Shown here piece by piece: positions 53,826 through 62,503 of a stretch of 64,000 nt of DNA. Location of the stretch: positions 41,562-105,561 of the forward strand of contig CAYQDM010000014.1 in assembly GCA_964416305.1 (NCBI GenBank), given 5' to 3'. The DNA comes from Acidaminobacter sp964416305. Lineage in GTDB: Bacteria; Bacillota; Clostridia; Peptostreptococcales; Acidaminobacteraceae. Each line of letters opens with the position of its first letter. The stretch's first letter is position 1. Under the pieces are notes generated by a model that was not told where the DNA came from, searched no databases, and saw only the letters and a program-made list of their open reading frames with translations. A program made the position numbers and the translations under genes.

Positions 53826-54269
53826 ATGGGTAATTTTGCAAATTTTGTTAATCCGGAGACCATTGGTACCCTCGGTCTGGGCGAAAAGATCATCACGTCC
53901 CTGTTTGTCACGCTGCTCGGCATGGGCATAACCTTTGTCGCGCTGATTGCCATCTGGGGCATCACCGCGCTGATGTCAAAAATCATCATCAGCATGGAAA
54001 ATAAGAACAAAATCGCGCAGGCTGCGACAGTGGAAAGCTCTAAGCCTTCCGCAGCGGGCGCCTCAGCACCTGCACCTGCTGTCCCTGCAGCTTCGGCTGG
54101 GGAGCCGCAGGAGGATGAAAATCTCATTGCGGTCCTGACGGCAGCTATAGCAGCCTCTCTGAACACGTCCATGCACAACATTGTTGTCAGGAATGTCAGA
54201 CAGCTCCCGGATCAGACGCCGACCTGGTCGCGTGTTGGCCGTACGGAGCAGATGGGCAGCAGGTTCTAG
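53826..54269 (+). CDS. mmdD: Methylmalonyl-CoA decarboxylase delta subunit (OadG family)
   Basis: 147 aa. One membrane segment (about 24-50) is followed by an Ala/Pro linker and a short C-terminal domain ending W-SRVGRTEQM, the conserved OadG/MmdD tail. It is slightly longer than the Veillonella delta subunit. It anchors the carboxyltransferase and biotin carrier to the membrane pump. Confidence 0.88.
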   Translation: MGNFANFVNPETIGTLGLGEKIITSLFVTLLGMGITFVALIAIWGITALMSKIIISMENKNKIAQAATVESSKPSAAGASAPAPAVPAASAGEPQEDENLIAVLTAAIAASLNTSMHNIVVRNVRQLPDQTPTWSRVGRTEQMGSRF

Positions 54270-54347
54270 AAAACCCGCACTACATCCTGAATCAAAGAAA
54301 AGCCTGAACCACAAAAAAGAATGAACAATAGCCGAGGAGGATCTTTC

Positions 54348-54758
54348 ATGAGAAAGTTTAATATCACGGTCAATGGCAAAGCCTATGAAGTTGAAGTAGA
54401 AGAAATCGGAGGCGTGGCAGCAGCAATGCCTGCGCGTCCTGCAGCGCCAGCGGCAGCACCAAAAGCGGCACCGGCTCCAGCACCTGCTGCGGCTGCACCA
54501 GCGCCAGCACCGGCACCTGCAGCACCAGCAGCACCTGTTGCAGGCGGCTCCACTGTAAGCGCGCCAATGCCTGGTACTGTTCTCGACATCAAAGTCGCAG
54601 TAGGTGACACGGTCAAAGTCAATGACGTATTAATGATCCTTGAAGCCATGAAGATGGAAAACGAGATCATGGCTCCAGTCGCAGGTAAAGTTGCTCAAAT
54701 CAGCGTTTCAAAGGGAGCTTCCGTGAATTCCGGAGACGTTATGATCGTCATCGCGTAA
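54348..54758 (+). CDS. mmdC: Biotin carrier subunit (gamma) of methylmalonyl-CoA decarboxylase
   Basis: 136 aa from the ATG after GAGGAGG; an ATG at 54321 is less likely. A short N-terminal strand region is followed by an Ala/Pro linker of about 40 residues and a biotinyl domain (about 67-136) with the biotinylation motif EAMKMEN (Lys about 102). It carries CO2 on biotin between MmdA and the Na+ pump MmdB. The linker is GC-rich and repetitive. Confidence 0.95.
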   Translation: MRKFNITVNGKAYEVEVEEIGGVAAAMPARPAAPAAAPKAAPAPAPAAAAPAPAPAPAAPAAPVAGGSTVSAPMPGTVLDIKVAVGDTVKVNDVLMILEAMKMENEIMAPVAGKVAQISVSKGASVNSGDVMIVIA

Positions 54759-54789
54759 CGATAGAATCCCTTTGGAAGGAGATGACTAA

Positions 54790-55923
54790 ATGCTTAACGC
54801 AGTAATTGAATTTTTGCAGAGTACCGGCTTTGTTGCCATAACGTGGCAGCAGATGGTCATGATGGCAATCGCCTTTTTGTTCCTTTATCTGGCGATCAAA
54901 AAGGGCTTCGAGCCTCTTTTGCTGGTACCTATTGCCTTTGGCATGCTTTTGACAAACCTGCCGCTGGCAGACATGATGAAGCCTGCCCACGATGGCGAAA
55001 TTGGCGGACTCCTCTATTACATGTACCAGGGTGTCAAGATGGGAATCTTCCCACCGCTGATCTTCCTTGGCGTTGGTGCCATGACGGATTTTGGTCCGCT
55101 CATCGCGAACCCTAAATCGCTGCTCCTTGGCGCAGCGGCGCAGTTTGGTATTTTCATTACGTTTATTGGCGCGATTGCGTCAGGTCTGTTCAATGCACAG
55201 GAAGCGGCTTCCATAGCTATCATTGGCGGCGCAGACGGCCCAACGGCGATCTTCCTGACAACGAAGCTGGCGCCGCACCTTCTCGGTCCAATCGCGGTCG
55301 CAGCTTACTCCTACATGGCACTGGTTCCAATTATCCAGCCACCGATCATGAAAGCGCTGACCACCAAGGAAGAGCGTATGATCAAAATGGAGCAGCTTCG
55401 ACCGGTATCAAAAGTTGAGAAGATCGTCTTCCCGGTTGTCGTGGCCATTTTCGTCTCCATGATCGTCCCGCCTGCAGCGCCGCTGGTCGGCATGCTGATG
55501 CTGGGCAACCTGTTCAGAGAGTCCGGTGTTGTTGCCCGACTTGAAGATACATCGAAGAATGCACTGATGAATATTGTTGTTATTTTCCTGGGTGTGTCTG
55601 TCGGTGCGACCACAACAGCAGAGAAGTTTATCAACCTTCAGACGATCGCCATCGTCATACTCGGCGTCGTTGCGTTTGGCTTTGGTACTGCTGCCGGTGT
55701 CCTTTTAGGCAGACTGATGTGCAAACTGTCCGGCGGAAAAATCAACCCGCTCATCGGTTCTGCGGGCGTATCGGCAGTACCTATGGCAGCGCGTGTTTCC
55801 CAAGTGGTCGGTCAGAAAGAGAACCCAAGCAACTTCCTTTTGATGCATGCCATGGGACCTAACGTTGCAGGCGTTATAGGCTCTGCAGTTGCAGCCGGTA
55901 TTCTGTTGACGCTGTTCCAGTAA
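54790..55923 (+). CDS. mmdB: Na+-translocating methylmalonyl-CoA decarboxylase beta subunit
   Basis: 377 aa behind GAAGGAG. It is a polytopic membrane protein of about nine segments in the OadB/MmdB/GcdB family. GGADGPTAIF and the SAVPMAARV/GPNVAGVIGSAVAAG segments are family hallmarks linked to Na+ passage. It decarboxylates carboxybiotin and exports Na+, conserving energy from succinate decarboxylation. Confidence 0.96.
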   Translation: MLNAVIEFLQSTGFVAITWQQMVMMAIAFLFLYLAIKKGFEPLLLVPIAFGMLLTNLPLADMMKPAHDGEIGGLLYYMYQGVKMGIFPPLIFLGVGAMTDFGPLIANPKSLLLGAAAQFGIFITFIGAIASGLFNAQEAASIAIIGGADGPTAIFLTTKLAPHLLGPIAVAAYSYMALVPIIQPPIMKALTTKEERMIKMEQLRPVSKVEKIVFPVVVAIFVSMIVPPAAPLVGMLMLGNLFRESGVVARLEDTSKNALMNIVVIFLGVSVGATTTAEKFINLQTIAIVILGVVAFGFGTAAGVLLGRLMCKLSGGKINPLIGSAGVSAVPMAARVSQVVGQKENPSNFLLMHAMGPNVAGVIGSAVAAGILLTLFQ

Positions 55924-55950
55924 GAAAAAGCATTATGAATTGATACTTTA

Positions 55951-55994
55951 GGACTGCTGTGAGATGATGCAATTCATTCCTCAGCAGTCCTTTT
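55951..55994 (+). terminator. Terminator of the methylmalonyl-CoA operon
   Basis: GGACTGCTG (55951-55959) pairs with CAGCAGTCC (55982-55990), followed by T4. Confidence 0.75.
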
Positions 55995-56002
55995 GACATC
56001 CA

Positions 56003-56031
56003 TTGAAATTTTCAGCGAAACAGTGTACTAT
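56003..56031 (+). promoter_or_regulatory. Possible promoter of birA
   Basis: TTGAAA, 17 bases, TACTAT. Its predicted start near 56038 supports translation from the downstream TTG at 56063. Confidence 0.4.
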
Positions 56032-56062
56032 TGTTAGCAGTATGAACAAAGCGGGTGATCAT

Positions 56063-57043
56063 TTGAAAGGTAAACTTCTTGAACTTCTCAGACAGCATAA
56101 GGGAAAGCCCATTTCCGGCCAGGATCTATCCGGCCAGTTCGGTGTTTCCAGGACTGCCGTGTGGAAGGCCATTGAAGCGCTAAGAGCAGAGGGGTATATC
56201 ATACGATCAAGTCCCCGGCTGGGTTACGAGTTGGCAGAAGAACCGGATGCCCTGGGTCCTACGGGGGTGTCGTCGATCGCTGCAAGTTCAGAATTTTTGG
56301 ATTCAGGTTTCTTTTATCACCAGATCGATTCAACGAACTCTGAAGCCAAACGGTTTGCAGAGGAACATCCGCAACAATCGGCACTCTTTGTCGCAGAGGA
56401 ACAGACAGCGGGACGGGGCCGACTGGGCAGACAATGGATGTCTGAACGGGGTACAGGTTTATACCTTAGTTTGTTAATCCGACCTGAAATAGAACCTTCC
56501 AGAGCGTCGCTGGTGACGCAGATTGCCGCTGTGGCAGCCGCTGAAGCGGTGGAAGAAGTTACCGGTCTGGAGACGCAGATCAAATGGCCCAATGATCTCG
56601 TCATTCAAGGAAAGAAAGTGTGCGGCATTTTGGCGGAGTTGAGTGCGGAAATGACGGCGGTCAATTATCTGGTAGTTGGCATTGGGATCAACGTGAACCA
56701 GGCACTGTTTCCGGATGACATCAAGGAAAAAGCGGCATCACTGCAACTCCTGGCTGGAAGACGCATCGACCGCCAGAAACTGCTTGCAGAAGTGGTCACT
56801 CGCTTTGGCGGCTATCTCAGCGCGCTAACGGATAATGCGGCGCTGGAGAGTATGCATCAAGTGTATCGTTTGAAATCAGCCACATTAGGAAAAGAAGTTC
56901 GCCTGGTGGGCAAACAGAATCGAACAGCGCGCGTTATTGACATCACAAAGGAAGGCGAATTGTTGGTCGTCTATCCGGATGGAGAGCGCGATCTCATACA
57001 TTTTGGCGAGGTTTCGGTCAGAGGCCTTGACTTTTACGTTTAA
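56063..57043 (+). CDS. birA: Biotin-protein ligase / biotin operon repressor BirA
   Basis: 326 aa from TTG 56063 (CGGGTG six bases upstream); ATG 56042 is an alternative but lacks a site. An N-terminal winged helix (about 5-62, SGQDLSGQFGVSRTAVWKAI) marks a class II ligase able to bind DNA. The catalytic domain contains the biotinyl-AMP loop AGRGRLGRQW and IKWPNDLVIQGKKVCGILAE. It would biotinylate MmdC, encoded just upstream, and may repress biotin genes. Confidence 0.92.
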   Translation: MKGKLLELLRQHKGKPISGQDLSGQFGVSRTAVWKAIEALRAEGYIIRSSPRLGYELAEEPDALGPTGVSSIAASSEFLDSGFFYHQIDSTNSEAKRFAEEHPQQSALFVAEEQTAGRGRLGRQWMSERGTGLYLSLLIRPEIEPSRASLVTQIAAVAAAEAVEEVTGLETQIKWPNDLVIQGKKVCGILAELSAEMTAVNYLVVGIGINVNQALFPDDIKEKAASLQLLAGRRIDRQKLLAEVVTRFGGYLSALTDNAALESMHQVYRLKSATLGKEVRLVGKQNRTARVIDITKEGELLVVYPDGERDLIHFGEVSVRGLDFYV

Positions 57044-57057
57044 AGGTGGTTAAAACC

Positions 57058-57834
57058 ATGTTGCTGGCATTTGACGTAGGCAATACAAATATTGTCTTAG
57101 GTGTATTTAAGGATCATAAGCTGATCACTCATTGGCGCATGTCTACAGACAAAGGCAGATCTGCGGATGAGATTGGCATTTTTGTCGACCAATTATTTAA
57201 ATATGAAAATTTGTCACTCGTGGATGTGAAGGCGGTCATTATTTCTTCAGTGGTTCCAACGATCATGTATTCGCTGCAGCATATGGCCATCAAATACTGC
57301 AACACTGAGGCCATGGTCGTTGGCCCCGGTATCAGAACCAGTCTCAATATCAAGTATGACAATCCGAAGCAAGTTGGAGCGGACCGCATAGTCAATGCCG
57401 TAGCGGCGATCGAAAAGTACGGCGGGCCTGCTATTGTCGTGGATTTTGGAACAGCCACAACCTTTTGCGCCATCACTGAAAACAGAGAGTATCTCGGGGG
57501 AACGATCATGCCCGGGATCAAGATTTCCAGCGATGCCCTCTTTGAGAAGACAGCGAAGTTGATGCGGGTTGAATTGATCAAACCGGAGACAGTCGTTTGC
57601 AAAAATACTGCTGAAAGCATTCAGTCTGGCATCATCTACGGTTATGTCGGTTCCGTGGATTATATTGTCGAGCGGATTAAACTGGAGATGAAATGGAAAA
57701 ATCCTCGGGTCATTGCGACCGGGGGACTTGCCTCTCTCATTGCGACGGAGTCCAAGTGGATTGAGACGGTCGACAAATTCCTGACGCTGGAAGGGCTCAA
57801 TATGATTTACCACTTAAATACGGATAAGAGTTAA
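57058..57834 (+). CDS. coaX: Type III pantothenate kinase
   Basis: 258 aa from the ATG nine bases after AAAGGTGG; an earlier GTG would overlap that site. ASKHA fold with FDVGNTNIVLG (about 4-14), GADRIVNAVAA and VVDFGTATTF. It phosphorylates pantothenate, the first step of CoA synthesis, without feedback inhibition. birA-coaX pairing is common in Firmicutes; CoA and biotin both serve the propionate pathway next door. Confidence 0.95.
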   Translation: MLLAFDVGNTNIVLGVFKDHKLITHWRMSTDKGRSADEIGIFVDQLFKYENLSLVDVKAVIISSVVPTIMYSLQHMAIKYCNTEAMVVGPGIRTSLNIKYDNPKQVGADRIVNAVAAIEKYGGPAIVVDFGTATTFCAITENREYLGGTIMPGIKISSDALFEKTAKLMRVELIKPETVVCKNTAESIQSGIIYGYVGSVDYIVERIKLEMKWKNPRVIATGGLASLIATESKWIETVDKFLTLEGLNMIYHLNTDKS

Positions 57835-57845
57835 CGGGGGAAGCT

Positions 57846-58808
57846 TTGTTGAAAATTGGAACATTTGAACTTGAGAGCCCAGTGATTCTTGGGCCGATGG
57901 CTGGGATCACTGACCTTGCTTTCAGAAAAATCTGCAGGGAACAATTTAAGGGACTGATGGTCTCTGAAATGATCAGCGCAAAGGCTATGAGCTTTAAGGA
58001 CAAAAAGACCGCACAGATGCTGGTGACGGTCCCTGAGGAAATGCCTCTGTCGGTTCAGTTGTTTGGATCAGAACCGGAAGCGCTTGGGGAAGCCGTAATT
58101 GCACTTCAGGAACATCCTTGCTCAGTGATTGATTTTAATATGGGATGCCCTGCACCCAAAATAGTAGGAAATGGCGAAGGCTCCGCTCTGATGAGGGATC
58201 CAAAGCTGGCTGAAGCGATTGTAAGGACTATGGTTGAAAATTCATCCAAGCCCATCACGGTCAAATTCAGAAAAGGTTGGAACACTTCGGAAATCAACGC
58301 GGTAGAATTCGCAAAGCGCATGGAGGCTGCGGGAGCTGCGGCCATTACGGTCCACGGCAGAACCAGAGACCAGTTTTATACAGGAACTGCAGATTGGGAA
58401 ATCATCCGGGAAGTAAAAGAAGCGGTCGGGGTGCCTGTGATAGGAAATGGGGACATTTTCGTCTATGAAGATGCCCTTCGCATGGTGTCTCAGACAGGCG
58501 CGGACGCGGTCATGGCGGCCCGGGGCGTTCAGGGCAACCCCTGGCTGCTGGGACAGATCGAAGCGGCGCTGCTAGGCCGACCGGTGCCGGAGCTGCCTTC
58601 AGAGAAAGCGCGCATAGAAACCGCTGTTCGTCACTTCTTAGGTTTAGTTGAGGAGAAGGGTGAGCATGTCGCCGTCCTTGAAATGCGAAAGCATGCGGCA
58701 TGGTATTTGAAAGGCATTCATGGCGCCGCGAAACTCAGAACTCTGATTAATGTGGAGAAAGATCCTGACCGGGTGATTCAACTGCTCAGAAGTGCACCGA
58801 GCGAATAA
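57846..58808 (+). CDS. dusB: tRNA-dihydrouridine synthase DusB
   Basis: 320 aa; the start is one of two adjacent TTG codons (57846 or 57849) after GGGGG. FMN-dependent TIM barrel with PMAGITDLAFR, the catalytic Cys in NMGCPAPKIV, and VHGRTRDQFYTG. It reduces uridines in tRNA D-loops. It follows coaX by 11 bases, as in many Clostridia, and precedes greA-lysS. Confidence 0.94.
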   Translation: MLKIGTFELESPVILGPMAGITDLAFRKICREQFKGLMVSEMISAKAMSFKDKKTAQMLVTVPEEMPLSVQLFGSEPEALGEAVIALQEHPCSVIDFNMGCPAPKIVGNGEGSALMRDPKLAEAIVRTMVENSSKPITVKFRKGWNTSEINAVEFAKRMEAAGAAAITVHGRTRDQFYTGTADWEIIREVKEAVGVPVIGNGDIFVYEDALRMVSQTGADAVMAARGVQGNPWLLGQIEAALLGRPVPELPSEKARIETAVRHFLGLVEEKGEHVAVLEMRKHAAWYLKGIHGAAKLRTLINVEKDPDRVIQLLRSAPSE

Positions 58809-58905
58809 GACGCGCCCGGCCATGAACACCCTTGATACAGCCGTGTCACAACGTGACCGCATACAAGACACAATCGTGGAACCTTGCTATAAAAAGAACC
58901 AATCC

Positions 58906-58934
58906 TTGACATAAAATGTCTTCTTCAATATAAT
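58906..58934 (+). promoter_or_regulatory. Consensus promoter of greA-lysS
   Basis: TTGACA, 17 bases, TATAAT: a perfect housekeeping promoter about 150 bases before greA. Confidence 0.88.
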
Positions 58935-59017
58935 AGTGAAATAAGTTATTGCGAACATTCTCTCAAATTAGGCTGAATGCTTGAAATAACAAAGGTTTAA
59001 GGGCTTTTTACTGCAAC

Positions 59018-59043
59018 TGCACTGAATGTTCGGTGCATTTTTC
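59018..59043 (+). terminator. Terminator-like hairpin in the greA leader
   Basis: TGCACTGAA (59018-59026) pairs with TTCGGTGCA (59029-59037, one G-T) and is followed by T5. It lies between the strong promoter and the greA start, so it probably attenuates readthrough. Confidence 0.65.
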
Positions 59044-59081
59044 TCTGTAGAGAATCAATTCATGGAGAGGTGTGACTTGCG

Positions 59082-59558
59082 ATGATGTCTAAAGAAGTGC
59101 TCATGACACCAGACGGGCTCAGAAAGATAGAAGAGGAACTCGATCATCTTAAATCCGTTCGACGAAGAGAAATTGCGGAGAAGATTAAGGCCGCGCTCGC
59201 ATTCGGGGATATCAGCGAAAATGCTGAATATGACGAGGCGAAAAACGAGCAGGCTGAGCTTGAAAAGCGCATAATGAAACTCGAAGGGATCGTTGGCAAC
59301 GTTAAGCTCATCGATGAGTCTGAGATTAAAAAGGATGAGGTCAGCGTCGGCTCTACTGTTACAGTCAAAGATATTGAATTTGACGAAGTGATGGAGTATG
59401 CAATTGTAGGGCCTACAGAAGCAGACCCTTATGAAAATAAAATTTCCAATGAGTCTCCTGTCGGGAAGGCCCTGATCGGCAAGCGGGTAGGCGAAACGAT
59501 CGAGGTTCAGGTTCCGGATGGGTTCGCAAAATTCCAGATCGTCAAGATCGGAAGATAG
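59082..59558 (+). CDS. greA: Transcription elongation factor GreA
   Basis: 158 aa. The N-terminal coiled coil (about 10-78) has LRKIEEELDHLKSVRRREIA and the acidic tip GDISENAEYDEAK (tip Asp-Glu residues that reach the polymerase active site). The C-terminal FKBP-like domain ends SNESPVGKALIGKRVGE. GreA rescues backtracked RNA polymerase by stimulating transcript cleavage. It precedes lysS by 16 bases. GAGAGGTG about ten bases upstream serves as the binding site. Confidence 0.96.
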   Translation: MMSKEVLMTPDGLRKIEEELDHLKSVRRREIAEKIKAALAFGDISENAEYDEAKNEQAELEKRIMKLEGIVGNVKLIDESEIKKDEVSVGSTVTVKDIEFDEVMEYAIVGPTEADPYENKISNESPVGKALIGKRVGETIEVQVPDGFAKFQIVKIGR

Positions 59559-59574
59559 TCGGAGGTGGCAGAAC

Positions 59575-61098
59575 GTGAGTGAGGAACTGAGTTTAAGCGA
59601 GGTACTGCAGGTAAGACGGGATAAGCTCGCAAAGCTCCGCGAAATGGGCAGAGACCCTTTTATCCACGAAAAGTTTGTAAGAACTGCTATGAGTGCAGAG
59701 ATTCACAATGATTTTGAAGCCTTCGACGGCAAAGAAGTCCGCATGGCCGGCCGTATTATGGCGAAGAGAACCATGGGCCGCGCTTCGTTTTTTGATATTC
59801 AGGATATGGACGGCAGAATTCAATCCTATATTCGTGAAGACGCTATTGGCGAAACGGAATATGAGATTGTCTCCACTTATGATATTGGCGATATCGTCGG
59901 TATTGTCGGGACCGTGTTCAAGACCAAGAAGAATGAGGATTCTGTCCGGGTGTCGGAAATCCTGCTGCTCAGCAAATCCCTTCAGATCCTGCCTGAAAAA
60001 TTCCATGGACTGAAAGATACGGATACACGTTATCGTCAGCGTTATGTGGATTTGATCGTCAATCCTGAGGTCAAGAAGACTTTCCTTCAAAGAAACAAAA
60101 TTTTGAGAGCAGTCAGGGAGTACCTCGACAACGAAGGCTTCCTTGAGGTAGATACGCCAATTCTCGGAACGATTGCCGGCGGTGCTGTGGCAAGACCATT
60201 TATAACACACCACAATACCCTGGATATTGACATGTACATGAGGATTGCCAACGAGCTTTATCTGAAGCGGCTTATTGTGGGCGGTTTTGATAAGGTTTAT
60301 GAGATGGGCAGAATGTTCAGGAATGAAGGTATGTCCATCAAGCACAATCCTGAGTACACTGCAATTGAAGTTTACGCGGCTTACGAAGACTTTCAGTATA
60401 TTATGGAATTGACGGAAAATCTCGTCGCCCACTGCTGCATTCAAGCCAATGGCACAACCAAGGTCAACTACCAGGGCACAGAGATCGACTTTGCGCCGCC
60501 TTGGAGAAGACTGCCTATGACGGAAGCGGTCAAACTTTATGCCGGAGCTGACTTTGATACGGTCAAGACGGATGAAGAGGCGCGTGAATTGGGTAAAAAG
60601 CTCGGCCTTGACGTTGACAGCAGCATGAAAAAAGGTCACGTCATTAACGAGGCATTTGAAACTTTCTGCGAAGAGCATCTCATTCAGCCGACCTTTATTA
60701 CGCACCATCCGGTTGAGGTGTCTCCTCTTGCGAAGCGTAACCCTGATAATCCAATGATCACCAACCGTTTCGAAGCATTTGCCAATACGTGGGAAATCGC
60801 GAATGCCTTCTCGGAGCTCAATGATCCAATCGATCAGCGTGAGCGCTTTGAAGAGCAGGTAAATGCCCGCGAGGGTGGCGACGAAGAGGCGCACATGATG
60901 GATGAAGATTTCCTCAACGCCCTTGAAGTCGGACTGCCGCCAACCGGCGGACTCGGCATTGGCATCGACCGCATGGTTATGCTCCTGACGAACGCAGCCT
61001 CCATTCGCGACGTTATTCTATTCCCGACTATGAAGCCCATCGGCAAACAGGAACAGGGAAGTAAGAAGCAAGGTTTGGAAGAGTCAGAAGAAGCGTAG
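59575..61098 (+). CDS. lysS: Lysyl-tRNA synthetase (class II)
   Basis: 507 aa from GTG 59575, seven bases after GGAGGTGG; a longer frame would overlap greA. The OB-fold anticodon domain comes first (about 50-150). The class II core has motif 2 MFRNEGMSIKHNPEYT and motif 3 GLGIGIDRMVML. It charges tRNA-Lys. The greA-lysS order is typical of Clostridia. A 20-residue Glu/Lys/Gln-rich tail (KQEQGSKKQGLEESEEA) is extra. Confidence 0.97.
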   Translation: MSEELSLSEVLQVRRDKLAKLREMGRDPFIHEKFVRTAMSAEIHNDFEAFDGKEVRMAGRIMAKRTMGRASFFDIQDMDGRIQSYIREDAIGETEYEIVSTYDIGDIVGIVGTVFKTKKNEDSVRVSEILLLSKSLQILPEKFHGLKDTDTRYRQRYVDLIVNPEVKKTFLQRNKILRAVREYLDNEGFLEVDTPILGTIAGGAVARPFITHHNTLDIDMYMRIANELYLKRLIVGGFDKVYEMGRMFRNEGMSIKHNPEYTAIEVYAAYEDFQYIMELTENLVAHCCIQANGTTKVNYQGTEIDFAPPWRRLPMTEAVKLYAGADFDTVKTDEEARELGKKLGLDVDSSMKKGHVINEAFETFCEEHLIQPTFITHHPVEVSPLAKRNPDNPMITNRFEAFANTWEIANAFSELNDPIDQRERFEEQVNAREGGDEEAHMMDEDFLNALEVGLPPTGGLGIGIDRMVMLLTNAASIRDVILFPTMKPIGKQEQGSKKQGLEESEEA

Positions 61099-61177
61099 AC
61101 TGGGATTTGCTGTTAAGCCAACGCATGGCGCATTATTAAGTCAAATTGCTGTATGAATTTATAATCAAGTAAAATTT

Positions 61178-61224
61178 AAAGCCGCTCATCACCAGCGAAT
61201 CCGTTGGCAATGAGCGGCTTTTTG
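61178..61224 (+). terminator. Terminator after lysS
   Basis: AAAGCCGCTCAT (61178-61189) pairs perfectly with ATGAGCGGCTTT (61210-61221), with T-runs on both flanks. Confidence 0.9.
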
Positions 61225-61317
61225 TTCGTATGAGTCGCGAAACGCGTCGTGAAGAATGTACTGATCAGTGGTATGGTCAAGGTTCAATTATTGTCTGGAT
61301 TGCCGCGATGCAGGCGT

Positions 61318-62421
61318 TTATGGCCGATGGTCCATGGTACGCTGCCGTCCAAATTCCCGTTTTGATTTTTTGGGTGCAATGACGCTGCATTTACATGCGG
61401 CTTTAAATTGATCGAAGACCCCATGCAAGACTGCCGTGCCGGCAGCATTCGGATAAAGCTGCAGATCCCAGCCAAGACTTAATATTTCCGGAGAGGCTGA
61501 CCAGCATTTGGCTTCAAACGGTGTCACACAAAAGCCGCTGTCATAGGCCAGAACAGGTCTGAGGAAATGCGTCAGATCACCCTGGTGGACTGTGTCCGGC
61601 GCATGCAGCTCAAGGTTGGCAGGTGTTCCAATGTCGCCAAAAAGATACAGCAGAGGACAGTGGGCACGCATTTGCCAGTCGTATTCGCTGTGCTTGCCGC
61701 CGGGGACGATCCAAGCTTCCATTTCGAAGTTGGACTTGGGGTTGTCACGCAGTTCAAGCAGTCGGCTCAGAATTGCGTCAAAACCCTCTTTGAGTCCGCC
61801 CTCAGAATCACCCATGTCAATCCACAGTTTATCAGGCATACCTGCCGGGTCCAGACTGTCCACATAAGGCATCAGATCCGTGGGGCTCCACCAAAATGAC
61901 GGTGAGACAATGCCGAGTTTGCCGAACACATCAGGATGGTGCGTTCCCATCATAAACGTGATCAGCCCGCCCATGGAAGACCCCATGAGACCTGTATTCT
62001 CAGGACCTGTCATCACCCTGAAATTGGCTTCAATAAACGGCATGACATCCTCAAGAACGAAACGTTCATAAAGTGCGCCGCGGCCTTTTACATTCTTTCC
62101 GAAGGTGTGGTAGTCGTAGTGGGCGTATTCATTGAGACGCTGCTCACCTATGTTGGCTATACCCACAATGATGATTTCTTCCATGGCGCCGCCCTGAATC
62201 AGCTCCTGGGCAGTTTGGTGGATTTCCCAGCCCATGCCCGAGTAGGAAGCCTCCCCTGTAAAGATATTTTGCCCGTCATGCATATAGAGGACAGGATAAT
62301 ATCGCTCAGGTTCAACCCGGTAGGAGGGCGGCAAGTAGATGTACAGAGATCTGAAGTTGTTAAGAGCCCTGGAGTAAAAACGGTGCAGAAAATTACAATC
62401 TGGCTGTGAATAGTCGCTCAT
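61318..62421 (-). CDS. Putative esterase (esterase D/Fes-type alpha/beta hydrolase)
   Basis: 367 aa, GAGAGGA before the ATG. The catalytic domain (about 20-265) has YPVLYMHDGQN, nucleophile elbow GLMGSSMGG (second Ser of the pair, near 148), an Asp in DMGDSEGG and His in PGGKHSEYDW, the triad of PF00756 esterases. No signal peptide is seen, so it is cytosolic. The last 100 residues are not recognised. It follows the ATP-grasp gene on the same strand after 82 bases, suggesting a joint pathway; substrate unknown. Confidence 0.82.
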   Translation of the reverse strand: MSDYSQPDCNFLHRFYSRALNNFRSLYIYLPPSYRVEPERYYPVLYMHDGQNIFTGEASYSGMGWEIHQTAQELIQGGAMEEIIIVGIANIGEQRLNEYAHYDYHTFGKNVKGRGALYERFVLEDVMPFIEANFRVMTGPENTGLMGSSMGGLITFMMGTHHPDVFGKLGIVSPSFWWSPTDLMPYVDSLDPAGMPDKLWIDMGDSEGGLKEGFDAILSRLLELRDNPKSNFEMEAWIVPGGKHSEYDWQMRAHCPLLYLFGDIGTPANLELHAPDTVHQGDLTHFLRPVLAYDSGFCVTPFEAKCWSASPEILSLGWDLQLYPNAAGTAVLHGVFDQFKAACKCSVIAPKKSKREFGRQRTMDHRP

Positions 62422-62503
62422 AGCGGGTTCCTCTCATTTTGAAAAATTGCTGCCGATGGTCATAACCGCAACACTTTCAACTTCTCATAAACCTTGTCCC
62501 GAT

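Noticed and set aside
59593..60894. 433-codon open frame antisense to lysS
   Set aside because: It lies wholly opposite a conserved essential gene, lacks recognisable domains and reflects codon bias of lysS.
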